DNA from: Epiperipatus broadwayi
Taxonomy: Eukaryota; Onychophora; Udeonychophora; Euonychophora; Peripatidae
DNA: 64,000 bases
Direction: 5' to 3'
Assembly: GCA_028023455.1 (NCBI GenBank)
Contig: JAQFVV010006199.1
Span: 7,698,972-7,762,971 of the forward strand
In this document: positions 23,529-35,149 of the stretch, piece by piece
Layout of the letters: each line of letters opens with the position of its first letter
Numbering within the stretch: position 1 is the stretch's first letter
Notes under the pieces: generated by a model
What the model saw: the letters and a program-made list of their open reading frames with translations, nothing else
Told to the model about the DNA's origin: nothing
Databases searched by the model: none
Translations under genes and position numbers: made by a program

Positions 23529-23702
23529 AATAAATAATCAATCAAAATAAGATTGAAATAAATAATTATTAATAACAAACAATATTATAATATTTATCAA
23601 ACCGGCTTCGGAGAAGATGTAAAGTCAGTTTGATAAATATTATAATATAATTATTAATAATTGTTTATTTCAATCTTATTTTGAGTGATTATTTATTTAT
23701 GT
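23529..23702. repeat. Long imperfect hairpin (MITE-like)
   Basis: Arms 23529-23602 and 23628-23702 are inverted copies (taagattgaaataaataatt and its inverse). The loop is about 25 nt, cggcttcggagaagatg and following. The right arm has a small deletion. Ends and target duplication are unclear. Confidence 0.65.
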
Positions 23703-24008
23703 ATTTGTGATAACAACATTATGGACAAATGAATTGTATGGGATATTTGACCAATTCAGTAATAAAGTCAATTTAAATTTTATTTATTATTATTTACATT
23801 TAATTAAAATAGTAGTCAAAATTAACATTATTTATGAGCACAAAAATGTATAACTTTCTCTATTAAAGAAGATAATGCACCTTAAAAACATTTTATCTTG
23901 CAATTGTTTTAAAAATTAGCCAAAGTCATCAGTATGATCAAAAAAAAAATTCAATGACTTCCATTCACAAATGTAATTACATGCCTTCCTCAAACAATTA
24001 ATTGATTT

Positions 24009-24834
24009 AAGCCACCAATATCACATGATCACCATTTCTTATGCTTGCTCATAACTGTTAATAAAACAGGTAAAACTCTCCATACAGTAGAGCCACTCAG
24101 TGCAAACCAGAGTAATCAATGAAATGTCAGAAGGCTTGTGCATAATCTTCCTATCTAATGCTTACTCATCTAATATCCCCAGACTAGTTTCTGGCTTGTG
24201 GCCTTCGTTAGTGAGGAGCCAGGATCTAATGCAACCCTCCAGCAGCCACCTTTTATCTTTACTTAACTAAAAAAACTATGAGAATAAAATTGAAAACACA
24301 GTAATATTTTCAATCCAAGCTCATTAGCTTCCATTGATTACCCTGGCTTGCACTAAGTGGCACTACTGTATGGAAAGTTTTGCCTGAGCAAGCATAAAAA
24401 ATGGTGATCATGTGATATTTGATGGTTTAATACCAATCCTGCCTAGCAGGATAGTGGTGGCTATGGTTATTAAAGAACCAAAGAGACCAAAATGTATAGG
24501 CATTGAAATGAGTTCAGACCTATATGATTATATAAGCTAATGAGTTTGGATTTGAAAATATTCCTGTGCTTTCAATTTTATTCTCATAGTCTTATAGTTA
24601 AGTAGAGATAAAAGGTGGCTGCTGGAGGGTTGCATTAGATCCTAAGATCTAGGTGCAGGGTTCTCAGATCCAAGGCTCCTCATTGACAAAGGCCACAAGT
24701 CAGAAACTAGTCTGGGGATATTGGATGAGTAGGCACGAGATAGGGATTTTACGCACAAGCCTTCTCGCATCCATTGATTACTCTGGCTTGTACTGAGTGG
24801 CACTACTGTAAGGAGAGTTTTGCCTGTTTTAATA
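24009..24834. mobile_element. Family B inverted pair, decayed
   Basis: The left minus-oriented unit starts ccaccaatatcacatgatca; the plus-oriented unit runs from about 24330 to 24834. Ribozyme cores are CTAACGA near 24176 (minus) and TTGACAA near 24674 (plus). Possible target duplications attgattt (24001-24008) and actgattt (24835-24842) differ at one base. Confidence 0.68.
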
Positions 24835-25573
24835 ACTGATTTCTTAGCAGAGTTTTCAAAACAATAGATATAAAAAACAACAGCTACTAAATAAATTATT
24901 TTTTTTAAGTAAAGAAATATTTCAGGTTCATCTCTCAATCCTGAATAAATACTGAGGAAAAAACATTAACTATAATAAGTGTCAAAAAAAAAAATATTAT
25001 CACAAATTAAAAAAACAACAACTTAAAAATAAAAAATCTCAATGAATGACTAAATAATAAGCATCATGCAAAAGAATATCTAATGGTGAAAATGGTCAAA
25101 TCTATTCCAATTATCCTTTCGACACACACAAAAAATTAAAGTTCACAAAAAAGCTGGATCATCCACACTAACAATTAATACAAATATAAAAAGCTTATGC
25201 AATAAATCTTAACAATCCAAATGATAATATGACATAAATTATACACAAAGTTTCATAAGATTCTTTTAAACACAAGAATGATTAATTATATAAAAAATCA
25301 TTTCAAAAGAATGTAAAATTAAAATAAATGCTCATATAAAATTGGATCTCCATTAGAGGCATATAGAATTTAAATTATGATCAGTTGGTAATATAGTTTT
25401 AAATATATTTTACTGTTCAATAAATAGTACTGTCAAAAATGATTCCACAAATTTACATATTAATTCCATAGCAATAAAATTTGTTAAACCAATTAACTCT
25501 TTCCTATGAATCTAATTTCTAAATAAAAGATGTACTATTTATAATCTCAATCATTCTTTCAATTATCAATGAT

Positions 25574-26106
25574 ATCATACCATTTACATCTTTTCCATCA
25601 ATACTCTTTATTTATATCAAAACTAACAGTTTCATTTGTCTTGCAGTCATCATCAGAGCTCTTTCCAATCCTATTTCTAAAAACCCAACTCCAAAAACAT
25701 TTTAATATCATGTATATTTTCCATAATCATATTTATACACTCAAATACTACTTCTTTTTAAGCTTTATCTTCAGTGTTTTCACCTCTTATGGAAGTAACA
25801 TAATTTTCTTTTTTTTTCTTCCTATGTATTGATTTCTTCTTTAACATATCATACTATTTACATCTTTCTTAAACATTTTATCAATACTCTTTATTTAAAT
25901 CAAAACTAACAGTTCTGACTGTCTTGCAGTCATCATCAAAAATAGAATTGTAAAGAGCTCTGATGGTTACTGCAGAACAGTCGAAACTGTTAGTTTTGAT
26001 ATAAATAAAGAGTATTGATAAAGTGTTTAAGAAAGGTGTAAATAGTATATGTTAAAATAGAAATCAGTACATAGGAAGAGGAAGAAGAAAAAAATTATAT
26101 TACTTC
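25574..26106. mobile_element. Hairpin-family foldback (family D) with 14-bp target duplication
   Basis: Perfect direct repeats caattatcaatgat at 25560-25573 and 26107-26120. Inside are two minus-oriented copies (around 25621-25660 and 25904-25940) and one plus-oriented copy (25955-25995) of a conserved structured block with GACTG, CAAGA, CAGTC and GAAACTG. The outer parts are also inverted: ttcttcctatgtattgattt against aaatcagtacataggaag. The block resembles a hammerhead (CTGATGA, GAAAC), but stem I does not form. Another relative is at 49275-49505. Confidence 0.72.
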
Positions 26107-26120
26107 CAATTATCAATGAT

Positions 26121-27958
26121 CTTAATAATAATAGCAATAAAAATAGAAGAAAACAGTCAAAAACTTAAATTTAGAAAAAGCCATATCAAAAGCTCTTAAT
26201 ATCAAAAAAATTAATAAATTTCCAAATCCATTTATTATAATTATTATAGTATATAAATAAAATCATGAAAAGTAACTAACTGATCACCTTTTAATAAATT
26301 TCCAGAACAATATTAGGTTTGGACAACAATCTCAATGAAGTTCCAATTACAACTGATAAAACTCCAAAATAAAATATATAATCTTAATAATGAATAATAT
26401 TTCTGTAGTGTAATTTTCACTACACCACTCTCAAGCAAGATAGGGACTGGTTTCTATCTGCTTTTAATACTTTGTGGAGAGATGAAATCATGAACATGCC
26501 TAAGGATATAGGGAAAAAATGTATGATCCCCAAAATGCATATTTCTTACTGAATCAGCACTCATCAGTTGGCCCAGACCACAATCTTTTATACATATCTT
26601 TATCATTGGTAAGTATATATAGATAATATACTGTAGAAATATTATTCATTATTGGATAATCTCTAATCTAATAAATGACTAATAAAAATTATTAATATAA
26701 TCTCACTATATATGATTTAATGACAAGTTAATTGGAATTAAAAATTACTATCAAACTCAATATTTAAAAAAAAAAAATAGATGGGGCCAACAGGGCTAAT
26801 GATTAAAATAAGTGTCTTCCAAATGTATGGCAAAAGTTGTCTGGATTAGATGAACTTGAAATTTTTTTCAGGTTACAAACAGACTTGAGACTTATTTTTC
26901 CCAAATAATCAGCCAATATTAACCTAGTTAGTCATCTAGTATTAATCAATAAATAGTAATTAACTATTATTTATATGATAATGATTCCATCTTGATTAGC
27001 CTGAAAAATGTCAATGTATTACCGGTAAAAGCTAAAAAATGCAACTATGACATTATGTGGCTTTTACAACTAGTACTCTGAATCATATTTTAAAATAAAA
27101 TATAATCCAATTTCTACAAAAATCCTTGCTATCAACTGTGGTTAGAATTCTCTAATTGGTGATGATTCACCCAATGACGTAAACTTATCACAAATTTATT
27201 ACAAAATAAAACATATAACACAATATCTTCATTTTAAATTTTAGCACAATTTCTAATAATATATTAACAATAATTATCCAAACTAACACATCCAAGTGAA
27301 AAAAAAGATACAATTTTTCAGTCATACTTAATTGAAACCCCCTACATCATCAATAAATATTAAACATCATTGTGAAATTTAAATCCATAATTAAATATAT
27401 TTATGAAATCAATATTGTGAAAAGTCATGAATAAAAGTATTGTCATTCAAGGTAAGTGTTCTGTAACTCAGGGAGTCAAAAAATAAACAAAAGAAGGATC
27501 AATTTTTAATAGTATTAAACATATGTTTTAAAGATACCATCGTACATTGCCACAATTATGTCGCTGATATTACAACCATTTCTACTGCTCAAACAATGTC
27601 AGACAAGGCAATAATTTTGCAAAAAAAGATTACTTTTAGAAATTCTCTATGTACTTTCACACTGTAGAGAAGCCATAAGTATACAATTATCAACAATAAA
27701 AAAAAAAAAGTCTCAAATCCAGTTCTAATTGGTTCATTATTAATTGTAGCCTCATGAAAAATCACAATTAAAATTCTCAATCTGTTAAATCTACCCCCAT
27801 TGTTATTTTGTGATACTGAGACTATAACATGCTCTACATAGCTTATAGTTTTCAGCAGTGAGCTTCTTTGAATTTTGGGCCAGTGTACCTAGTAAGTAGC
27901 ATGGAGATGATGAAAATTGTGCGGTTATAACAGCATTATGTAAGCTAAATTTTATTGC
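26121..27958. other. Intronic, no recognised gene
   Basis: AT-rich, with one family C ribozyme at 26530-26571. Frames at 27589-28075 are short and match nothing I know. Confidence 0.4.
26530..26571 (-). ncRNA. Hammerhead ribozyme, family C copy 4
   Basis: Minus strand: CCAA, CTGATGA, GTGCTGATTCAGTAA, GAAATATGCATT, TTGG. The core is complete, including GAAA. Stem II pairs over five positions inside a closing G-A mismatch. Stem III is two pairs. Best candidate for activity in this family, though weak stems make it uncertain. Confidence 0.6.
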
Positions 27959-27972
27959 TTTATACTCTATAT

Positions 27973-29271
27973 CATCATCATCAACCATTATCAATTCACT
28001 GCAGGATGAAGGTCTCTCCAAGTTCAATCCATCTTCTCCAATCTTTAATTTATCTTCTCCATGACCTCTGCACACTTTATTTCAACCATCCATCTCACAT
28101 GTTGTCTCTTTCTGCGTCTTTCACAATCTCTTGAAATCTAGTTTAAGATTTCAATTGACCATCTATTATAATCTCTTCTAGCAATATGTCCAGCCTAACT
28201 CCACTTCAGTCTTTTAATTTTTTCAGTGAGGTCAGTAACATCTGTTTGTTCTCTTACTCATATATTACGTTTTCGATCTCTTCTTGTTACTTCCGACATG
28301 CATCTCTCCATACTTCTTTGAGTGGTCTGAAATCTCTGTATTGCTCTTCTATTAAGTATCCAAGTCTTAGATCCATAAATAAGAACTAGTAAAACACTTT
28401 TATTAAAAACCTCCCTTTTCAAACACATAGGCATATTTCTATATAGTATCAAGTTTTTTTACCAAAAGCACTACAACCAAGTTTAATTCTATTATTAATT
28501 TCATCCATTATGTTTCCATCTGCATTAATAATCTGACCAAGGTATTTGTAGCTGTTAACTTCTTCTAACTCATCATAATCAATCTTTATTTTCATATTTT
28601 GAGAAAATCCATTAAACATTACTTTAGTCTTTTTAACATTTATCTTTAGACCTACTTTCATCTGATAACTCTTGCAAGGAATTCCTGCAGCTCTAAAGCA
28701 TTATTTGCAAAAACAATTACATCATCTGTAAAATCTAAAATGATAAAATCTAAATGATAAAGATGTATCAGATAAATGAAAGAATGCAGTATTAATATTA
28801 ATATTTAAAAAAGGAAATTACAGACCTATCAGCCTTTTATCAGTTTTATACAAAATTTTTACCAAAATAATTACAACTCATCTACAGAGAAATTGGATTT
28901 CCACCAATCAAGAGAACAAGCTGGATTTAAAAGTGGTTTTAGTACAGTAGATCATATCCAGGTATTGAGAGAAGTTATAGAAAGGACAAATGAATATGAG
29001 TTGCCATTAGGCTTTGGATTTGTAGATTATGAAAAGGCATTTGATTCTATAAACATTTCTTCAGTGATTAAAGCATTGGATCATCAAGGTATAGATCCAG
29101 GATATTGACATATTTTAAAGAATATTTATAAAAATACAACAGCAACAATTAGATTACATAATAATACTAGGAAAGTCAACATTGAGAAGGGTGTAAGATA
29201 GGGTGACTCCATATCTCCAAAACTTTTTACAGCGCTAAAGGAGTGAAAGTAAATGGAGATTATTTAAGTCA
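27973..29271. mobile_element. RTE-type LINE fragment with 5' inversion
   Basis: 27973-28735 is the 3' end of an RTE-like LINE on the minus strand, starting at the (ATG)n-type tail near atcatcatcatcaacc. 28750-29271 is an upstream RT segment on the plus strand, reading [20 protein letters not shown] and FGFVDYEKAFDSINISSVIK. Flanks tttatactctatat (27959-27972) and tttatactccatat (29272-29285) differ at one base. This is the layout expected of twin-primed insertion. Stops and frameshifts make it dead. Confidence 0.78.
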
Positions 29272-29285
29272 TTTATACTCCATAT

Positions 29286-30069
29286 ACTTAAACATAAATA
29301 AAAAAAATAAAATTAGAATTTCTATGGCATATTTAAAAAATAAAAATGTGGACATATCAACAATACTATTATCAGAGTTATATGGTGAAAAATAGCCAAT
29401 AGCATGAGAAACTTCATGACTGGCCCCTAAATCAATCTAAGTGACTATAAATAGAAAATTAAAAAAAAAAATCCAAGAGTAGAGAATAAGAATCACAAAG
29501 AGAAGACAAAAAAAAGACTGCTTACAAAAGAAACAATATTCAATCTTTGATGAATAAATATCGATTTAGAAATAATGAATATTATTAACACCAAAAAACG
29601 TGATAAGAAATAAAAACTAATAAAAGTGAATCAAAAGTTAAGAGCTAACTTATTTTAAAATATAAAAGTAAAAAGAACTTTTATGAGTAAGAAAAAAGTA
29701 TTAATAATCATATTGCTAACACTATTTTATATAATTTTTCTACTTTGTATCAAGATGTGTTTTTTTTTTTCAACTCAGATAACAATACTTTTTGCATAAA
29801 AAACTAAGAAGATAATCAGTTTCCTAGAGGGGTGCACAATATATAATATGTCTGATGCACACAATCATGAAAGATTCTAGGCGAAAAGGAAATACTTGAA
29901 AAAAAAATATTATTCATTAATTATATCAAAGTACATTTTTGTTTAAATGATATATTTTATAATTTGTTTTAAACAAATTATTTATAATCATTTGTTATGA
30001 TTCCTTAATATCTTATTTTATTCTGATCCTATTTCTAATGAATAGTTTCGCATAAACAAGTAAAAACTT
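29286..30069. other. No recognised feature
   Basis: AT-rich intronic sequence without domain or repeat signature that I can name. Confidence 0.4.
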
Positions 30070-30284
30070 CACATGATTACCATATCTTATGCTTACTTAT
30101 AACAGTTATTAAAACAAGCAAAACTCTCTACACATATTGCCACTCAGTGCAAGCCAGAGTAATCAATGGATGCCAGAAAGCTTGTGCATAAAATCCCCAT
30201 TTATGCACAAGCCTTCTGGCATCCATTGATTACTCTGGCTTGCACTGAGTGGCAATACATATGGAGAGTTTTGCCTGTTTTAAT
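30070..30284. mobile_element. Short family B palindrome with 13-bp target duplication
   Basis: Flanked by caagtaaaaactt at 30057-30069 and 30285-30297. The body is a near-perfect inverted repeat of one unit end (gccactcagtgcaagccaga and its inverse) meeting at atttatgcac near 30200. The ribozyme is absent. The left end is full (cacatgattacc); the right end stops at gttttaat. Confidence 0.82.
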
Positions 30285-31129
30285 CAAGTAAAAACTTGGA
30301 ACTTGCTTGAGTTTACTGTTTTTAAGTAGACATGCAATTGAATCTTGCTCAAATTCACATTTGTCCTAAATAAATATAAGAAAATCTGCTGCAGTTTTTG
30401 TCTTTATTCTACAATCTGCTAATTGTGGTGAACATACTGCCTCATATAAACTAATCAAAAAAGATATCAGTTTGTAAATTTTTGTAATTAGATATAGGAT
30501 AGTAAAATGTAGTGCATCAGTAATAACATAAGAACAAAAAAATACGTTTCAATTTGAATTAAGATCTAATATAAGTTATTCACTCTTTCCTTGTACATTT
30601 AATGTAATATATTTATTTTTTAATTTTGTTAAACTGTTACAAAAAAATTAAATTATTATGCTTTTAGATATAAATCACTAAAGAAATTAATATATATATT
30701 TAATAATTTGACATTTTCTTTTAATATACAGGAAGAAAATGTTCATATTATAAAACACATTTAAAAATAGTGTAGAATACAATAGAAATTAATTAATTTT
30801 TTTTATTAAAAAATTCAGTTTATTGCTTTTGCTGCAAACTTTATTTATTCAGAGACTTAATGCCTGACAACATCTGGGACTGTATCTGAATCATCAAAAG
30901 AAAAATTTAAATCATTTGAACATTTACAAAAAATTGACAGAATTAATAACATCCTTAAAAAATAAAACTTGTATTGATTATTTACAACAAAGTTTTAGAT
31001 AATGAAAGGAAATATCGGTATGAAGTTATAAAAATAATAATTTTCGTAATAATTTTTAAGTAAATAAAAACTAACTCTTCATAGTAAAAGCAATAAACAT
31101 TTTGATTATAACAATGACAATTTTTTAAA

Positions 31130-32565
31130 ATGCATAGAGATGATAGAAAAATCTGATCCTTTTATATCAGAACATATGCAATCTGTAATTAATGATCCTG
31201 TCTTTAAAAATATGTCCTCCTATATGAAGATAAAATTCAAAATAATATACTCACTTTACTGGCATCAAATATTAAAAATAATATTATTAACTTATGTTAG
31301 ATTCATTCATTTCAATTCAGGATATAAAAGTGTTAAAATATATGAACACTTTTTAGCATTCTATCCAATTGTAGATGCAACAGAGTGGATCAATAATATA
31401 TTTAATAAAAAAATTAAATTTATATATAAATAACATAAATGGCTCTAATATGTGTGGCAAATATATATGTTTACAAAAAAAAAAATTAGATTTAAATCCC
31501 TATATATTTTATATTCCATGTTCAAATCAGTTTAAACTTGACAGTTAATGACACTGTGAATGTCAATCTTAAAACTATTGGTTTCTTTAATATAGTACAA
31601 GCATTATATAATTTTTTTTTCTTATGTTTACTGATGGATTATTTTAACTACTCATATAACTAATTTAAACTTAAAACCATTATCTGAAATATGGTGGTTG
31701 AGCAGAATCGATACCATAAAACCTCTTTATACATTTTTATCTGAAGTGTATGCTGTTTTATTTGAAATATGTAATGACTCTTCATAACTGAATAAACAAT
31801 TCAAATATCAGGAAAAATATCTATGTGAAAAAATTACTACATTTACATTTATTTATTGTATTAGAGTTTGGTATGATATTTTAAATGAAGTGAATTTTGT
31901 CAGTAAAATATTGCAGTCTTCATCTATGAATGTCTTACTTGCTTTAGATGCATTAAATGGTCTAAATCAATTTTTAAATAATTATATATCTGATGAAACT
32001 TTCAAAAGAATTGTAGTGCTCAAAATTAACTGCAGCAAAATTTGGCAGATTCTATATTTTGTAATAATAGACCATCAAGGTGATATAAAAAAACAACACA
32101 ATTTGATTATGAACACAATGAAAAAATGATAGATCTTGAAATTACATTTAATTTTTTTCTCTCATAACAGATCAAATATTAGAATTTTTACAGGAAAGTT
32201 TTACTTCATTAAAAGAACATATAAATTTATTTCCGTTTTAAATTTGCTAAATACTTCACAAAATAAAAAATCTTTATTATTTTGTTGTAAAAAGTTATGA
32301 AAAAAATTGACACATGAGAATCATTCAGACATTGATGTAGATGATTTATGTGAAGAAATTTTACACTGTTAACCATTTATTTCTAATTTTAAAAATGATA
32401 TATATCAGATAAATCAATATATTTATTCAAATGACTTAATCACAGTTTATTTAAACTTTACAATTGCTCTTTATATTTTGTCATTATCAGTATCTATAGC
32501 ATCAGCAGAACAATCCTTTTCTAATCTTAAAATTATTAAAAACTAATGGCATTAGATTTTCAAGT
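31130..32565 (+). pseudogene. hAT transposase relic (DUF4371/ZMYM-like type)
   Basis: Broken frames read in order like a hAT transposase. 31140-31433 has DPFISEHMQ and VRFIHFNSGYKSVKIYEHFL, resembling the start of the RNase H-like domain. 31890-32129 has VNFVSKILQSSSMNVLLALD, the middle helical region. Near 32500 SIASAEQSFSNLKIIKN matches the C-terminal dimerisation motif. Many stops separate these blocks. Termini and target duplication were not found. Confidence 0.68.
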
Positions 32566-32575
32566 CTTGACATTA

Positions 32576-32605
32576 AACCACTAAACATCACATGATCACC
32601 ATTTT
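32576..32605. mobile_element. 30-bp terminal fragment of family B with 9-bp direct repeats
   Basis: Only the outer tip of a family B unit (aaccactaaacatcacatga and tcacc) sits between two copies of ttgacatta at 32567-32575 and 32606-32614. It fits an insertion aborted just after priming at the element's 3' end. Confidence 0.55.
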
Positions 32606-32614
32606 TTGACATTA

Positions 32615-34101
32615 TGTCAATAGCCAGATATTTTGAATCAATTTGATACACATGACGATAATAAAAACTAGTAAAATTCAATGCATCAAGTTATTTTTAT
32701 TTCTGTTTAAATATTTATTTACCTATTTCTTTACCCAATAATAGTTCCTATTTTATTTTATGTACTTGTAAATGTATCTATTTCTTATTTATATCTATAG
32801 TAAGTACAAATGATGAAGTGATTTTTTTAGACAAATAAAATATAGTTAGTTTAATTTTGTATCAAAAAATATTTAATATTTTTGTTTTTATAAAACTAAG
32901 TTTTTATTTAAAATTATATATAGTATAATTCGCAAATGATTTTCTTGCCAATTAATACAAATAACTTCATTTTTTTAAAATTATTATTTGTTGTTTTTTA
33001 TACCATTCTTGTATGTTTATTGTTTTTTATACGTTTTATTTTTGTAATTTCTGCTTTTTATTCAATAAACTTATAAGTAATATATTTTGTATTTCATTTT
33101 TACTCACATTTACGTTGTTATAAAATGATTTTTTTATTGGAGGAAGGGAATATAGGAGCACCAACTAAAGTTTGCACACAGATATCAGATACTATAAACA
33201 TGCCCCTGGATTCCTACAATATGCACCAAAATAATATAGTGAAAATGATTTACTTATTGAAAAACAAAAATATTTTGCATTCCGGAAAAAGTCACAAATA
33301 GCCGAGTGAAACAATTAGTATTACTATATTTCTAAAAAATGTTAATGGCAAAGTATTCTTAACACAAACGTCAACTGAAAACAATGTTATGTAAAAATAG
33401 TCACGCAAACCACATTTCGTGGTGTGGCAACTGACTTCTTGATGAATCTCAAATTGTAAAAATTCAGTAAGAATCATATTAATGAATGTTTTATTTAAGA
33501 AAAAATAATATTTTAACATTATCAGATGAATAAACATATTTTTTTCCTTCAATGTTTGATATACGAAATAAATAAGGCTCATAAAATTAATGCCTATAAT
33601 TATGCAAATAAAACTTTTGCTTTTCCACATGCACAGATGAATGTAAATAATTTTAAAATATATGATACCTATGATATATAACATTACGAATATTATCGAT
33701 ATTCACAAAGGGATCCTTAAAATTTGTGAATTTTTAAATACTAAAATGATAATGGGCACAATATTATTATATTCTATTTCGTTTAATTATATCCCCCCTT
33801 TCCCTCCCTCTTCTCAATTAATCTACAATAGTTCATATATTTAAGTTTGAAATGAGTTAGATTTTATTTTTCCTTTATATGCAAAACCTTAATATAACTA
33901 ATAAGGTAAATAATATTTTAAATTATTAAAAATATGTACTTTTTACAATTAACTAGACCTTAACAAACTTCCTATTATGTTGACTAAAATTACTACAATT
34001 TGTTTTATCATTTTATTTTATATCCATAAATTACTCCAAAACGCGAATGTTAAAGAAATAAAGCAAAAAAATAAAAAACAAAGCTATAAAATTTCATCTA
34101 C
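32615..34101. other. No recognised feature
   Basis: Remainder of the intron next to the promoter. Very AT-rich. The 130-codon minus-strand frame at 33292-33684 has low complexity and no homology that I recognise. Confidence 0.4.
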
Positions 34102-34149
34102 CGAAAAACTATCTTTGCAAACACCAGAATCAAATAAGTTTACCGCCAT
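34102..34149 (-). CDS. Putative first exon of the minus-strand gene
   Basis: ATG at 34149 in a good context (AACATGGCGG, also a YY1-like motif) opens 16 codons, MAVNLFDSGVCKDSFS, before a possible but weak donor TCG|gtagat. Without splicing the frame stops six codons later. It ends in phase 0, as the exon at 18390 needs. If nothing else is inserted, the protein would be about 91 residues. Assignment to the same gene as the three downstream exons is inference; unseen exons may lie in the 15.7-kb gap. Confidence 0.4.
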
Positions 34150-34506
34150 GTTGTAAATATGGGCTAACAAACATTACTTAAATACTAAACGTCATGAAAA
34201 TTATTTTAACGTAAATTCTCGCTACCGCGGTAGATTGCGTGACCAATACACAATATTTATTTTTACTTAAAGAAAGTATCACAACGTGGCGTTTTTTCTA
34301 CTGGCATGTCTAGTAATATAGTGTTTTTCGATCGAGTTTATATAGCACTATGAAAGAAACTGTATACAGTTAGTATATGAATTCAAAAAGAATAATCAGA
34401 ACATTTTATTAAAAGCAGTGTTTTATTGCTTTGACCTTTTTAAAAAAATTATCTTGAATAAATAATGAGTCATTATTATTGTTATTGTTATTATTGATAA
34501 TTAACA
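34150..34506. promoter_or_regulatory. Shared head-to-head promoter region
   Basis: 357 bp separate the ATG of SLC35B3 from the ATG of the opposite-strand gene. The spacer is less AT-rich than its surroundings and holds several CpGs. It carries a CCAAT box in gtgaccaatac near 34240, a perfect TACCGCGGTA palindrome near 34224 and the YY1-like AACATGGCGG at the minus-strand start. No TATA box is convincing. Bidirectional use is inferred from layout. Confidence 0.45.
34461..34500. repeat. ATT/GTT trinucleotide tract
   Basis: Imperfect run of attatt and gttatt units just upstream of the SLC35B3 start, within the presumed 5' UTR or promoter. Its minus-strand reading gives a meaningless Asn run. 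Confidence 0.7.
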
Positions 34507-34767
34507 ATGAGTTATTCACCTTTTGAGTTACCATTCTCGCGACTTGTAAAACCTGAATTAGAACTAAATTATCGTTCTGACTTAAGTTTTCCAATGTCAA
34601 ATGAAAATTTAAAATTAGAAATCAATCTCACTTCTGATGTATCTGAAAAATCCCATTATAAAAGTACTTTTTTGTTTTTTAATTTATCTAATTTAAGCCG
34701 AACTCTGCAATTTTTTATATATGTTAGTGGAGTGTTTCTGTTTTTTCTTTTATATGGATATTTACAG
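34507..34767 (+). CDS. SLC35B3: SLC35B3 exon 1 (PAPS transporter 2, N-terminus)
   Basis: First coding exon, 87 codons, of the solute carrier 35B3 nucleotide-sugar-type transporter. The family carries PAPS, the sulfate donor, into the Golgi lumen for sulfation. The exon encodes a hydrophilic N-terminal tail followed, near residues 65-87, by the first membrane segment ending in FFLLYGYLQ, a family hallmark. It closes in phase 0 at a clean donor (CAG|gtaggt). ATG 34507 is chosen because the frame is open from it to the splice site and no upstream in-frame ATG is seen close by. Exons 2-5 follow at 48827, 53326, 56870 and 62598; phases agree at every junction and together give 248 residues. Vertebrate SLC35B3 is about 400 residues, so roughly 150 residues lie beyond the window. 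The identification rests on recalled family motifs, not on a search. Confidence 0.9.
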
Positions 34768-35149
34768 GTAGGTATGTTTATGATTTCAACTTTTTTTTTT
34801 TCAATCAATACAAGTTCAATGAATTGTCATTTTATAAAAATCTGATTTTGATGCGAAAGTTGTATAATAGCGTTCACAATTTTTTTAATCTTCAATAATG
34901 AAGTTGATTTTCATGTCACAATTTTTTCATATTCACTAATTAAGTCTTATAACTTCATATAATAATACCGATTTGTTAGTAAAAAACAAGCTGTTCGAAA
35001 GAGATTAAACTATTAAAATAATTAACTCAAGTGAAAATAATATATCCGCATTTGTATTAATTGTTTCTGCCAGCTCTCATGCATTCGATACTGTTATTTG
35101 ATTTTTATAACCAAGAAACGTGTGATTAATGATTAGCTGTTTATTTCAT

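Noticed and set aside
25621-25995. Family D blocks as true hammerheads (CTGATGA, stem II, GAAAC)
   Set aside because: Flanking strands do not pair as stem I in any of the three copies, and the 49-kb relative suggests a different outer stem.
33292-33684. 130-codon minus-strand frame as a gene
   Set aside because: Composition is Ile/Phe/Lys/Asn-rich as expected from AT-rich DNA, with no splice support or domain.
34409-34600. Minus-strand frame with an Asn run
   Set aside because: Created by the ATT/GTT tract and antisense to SLC35B3 exon 1.
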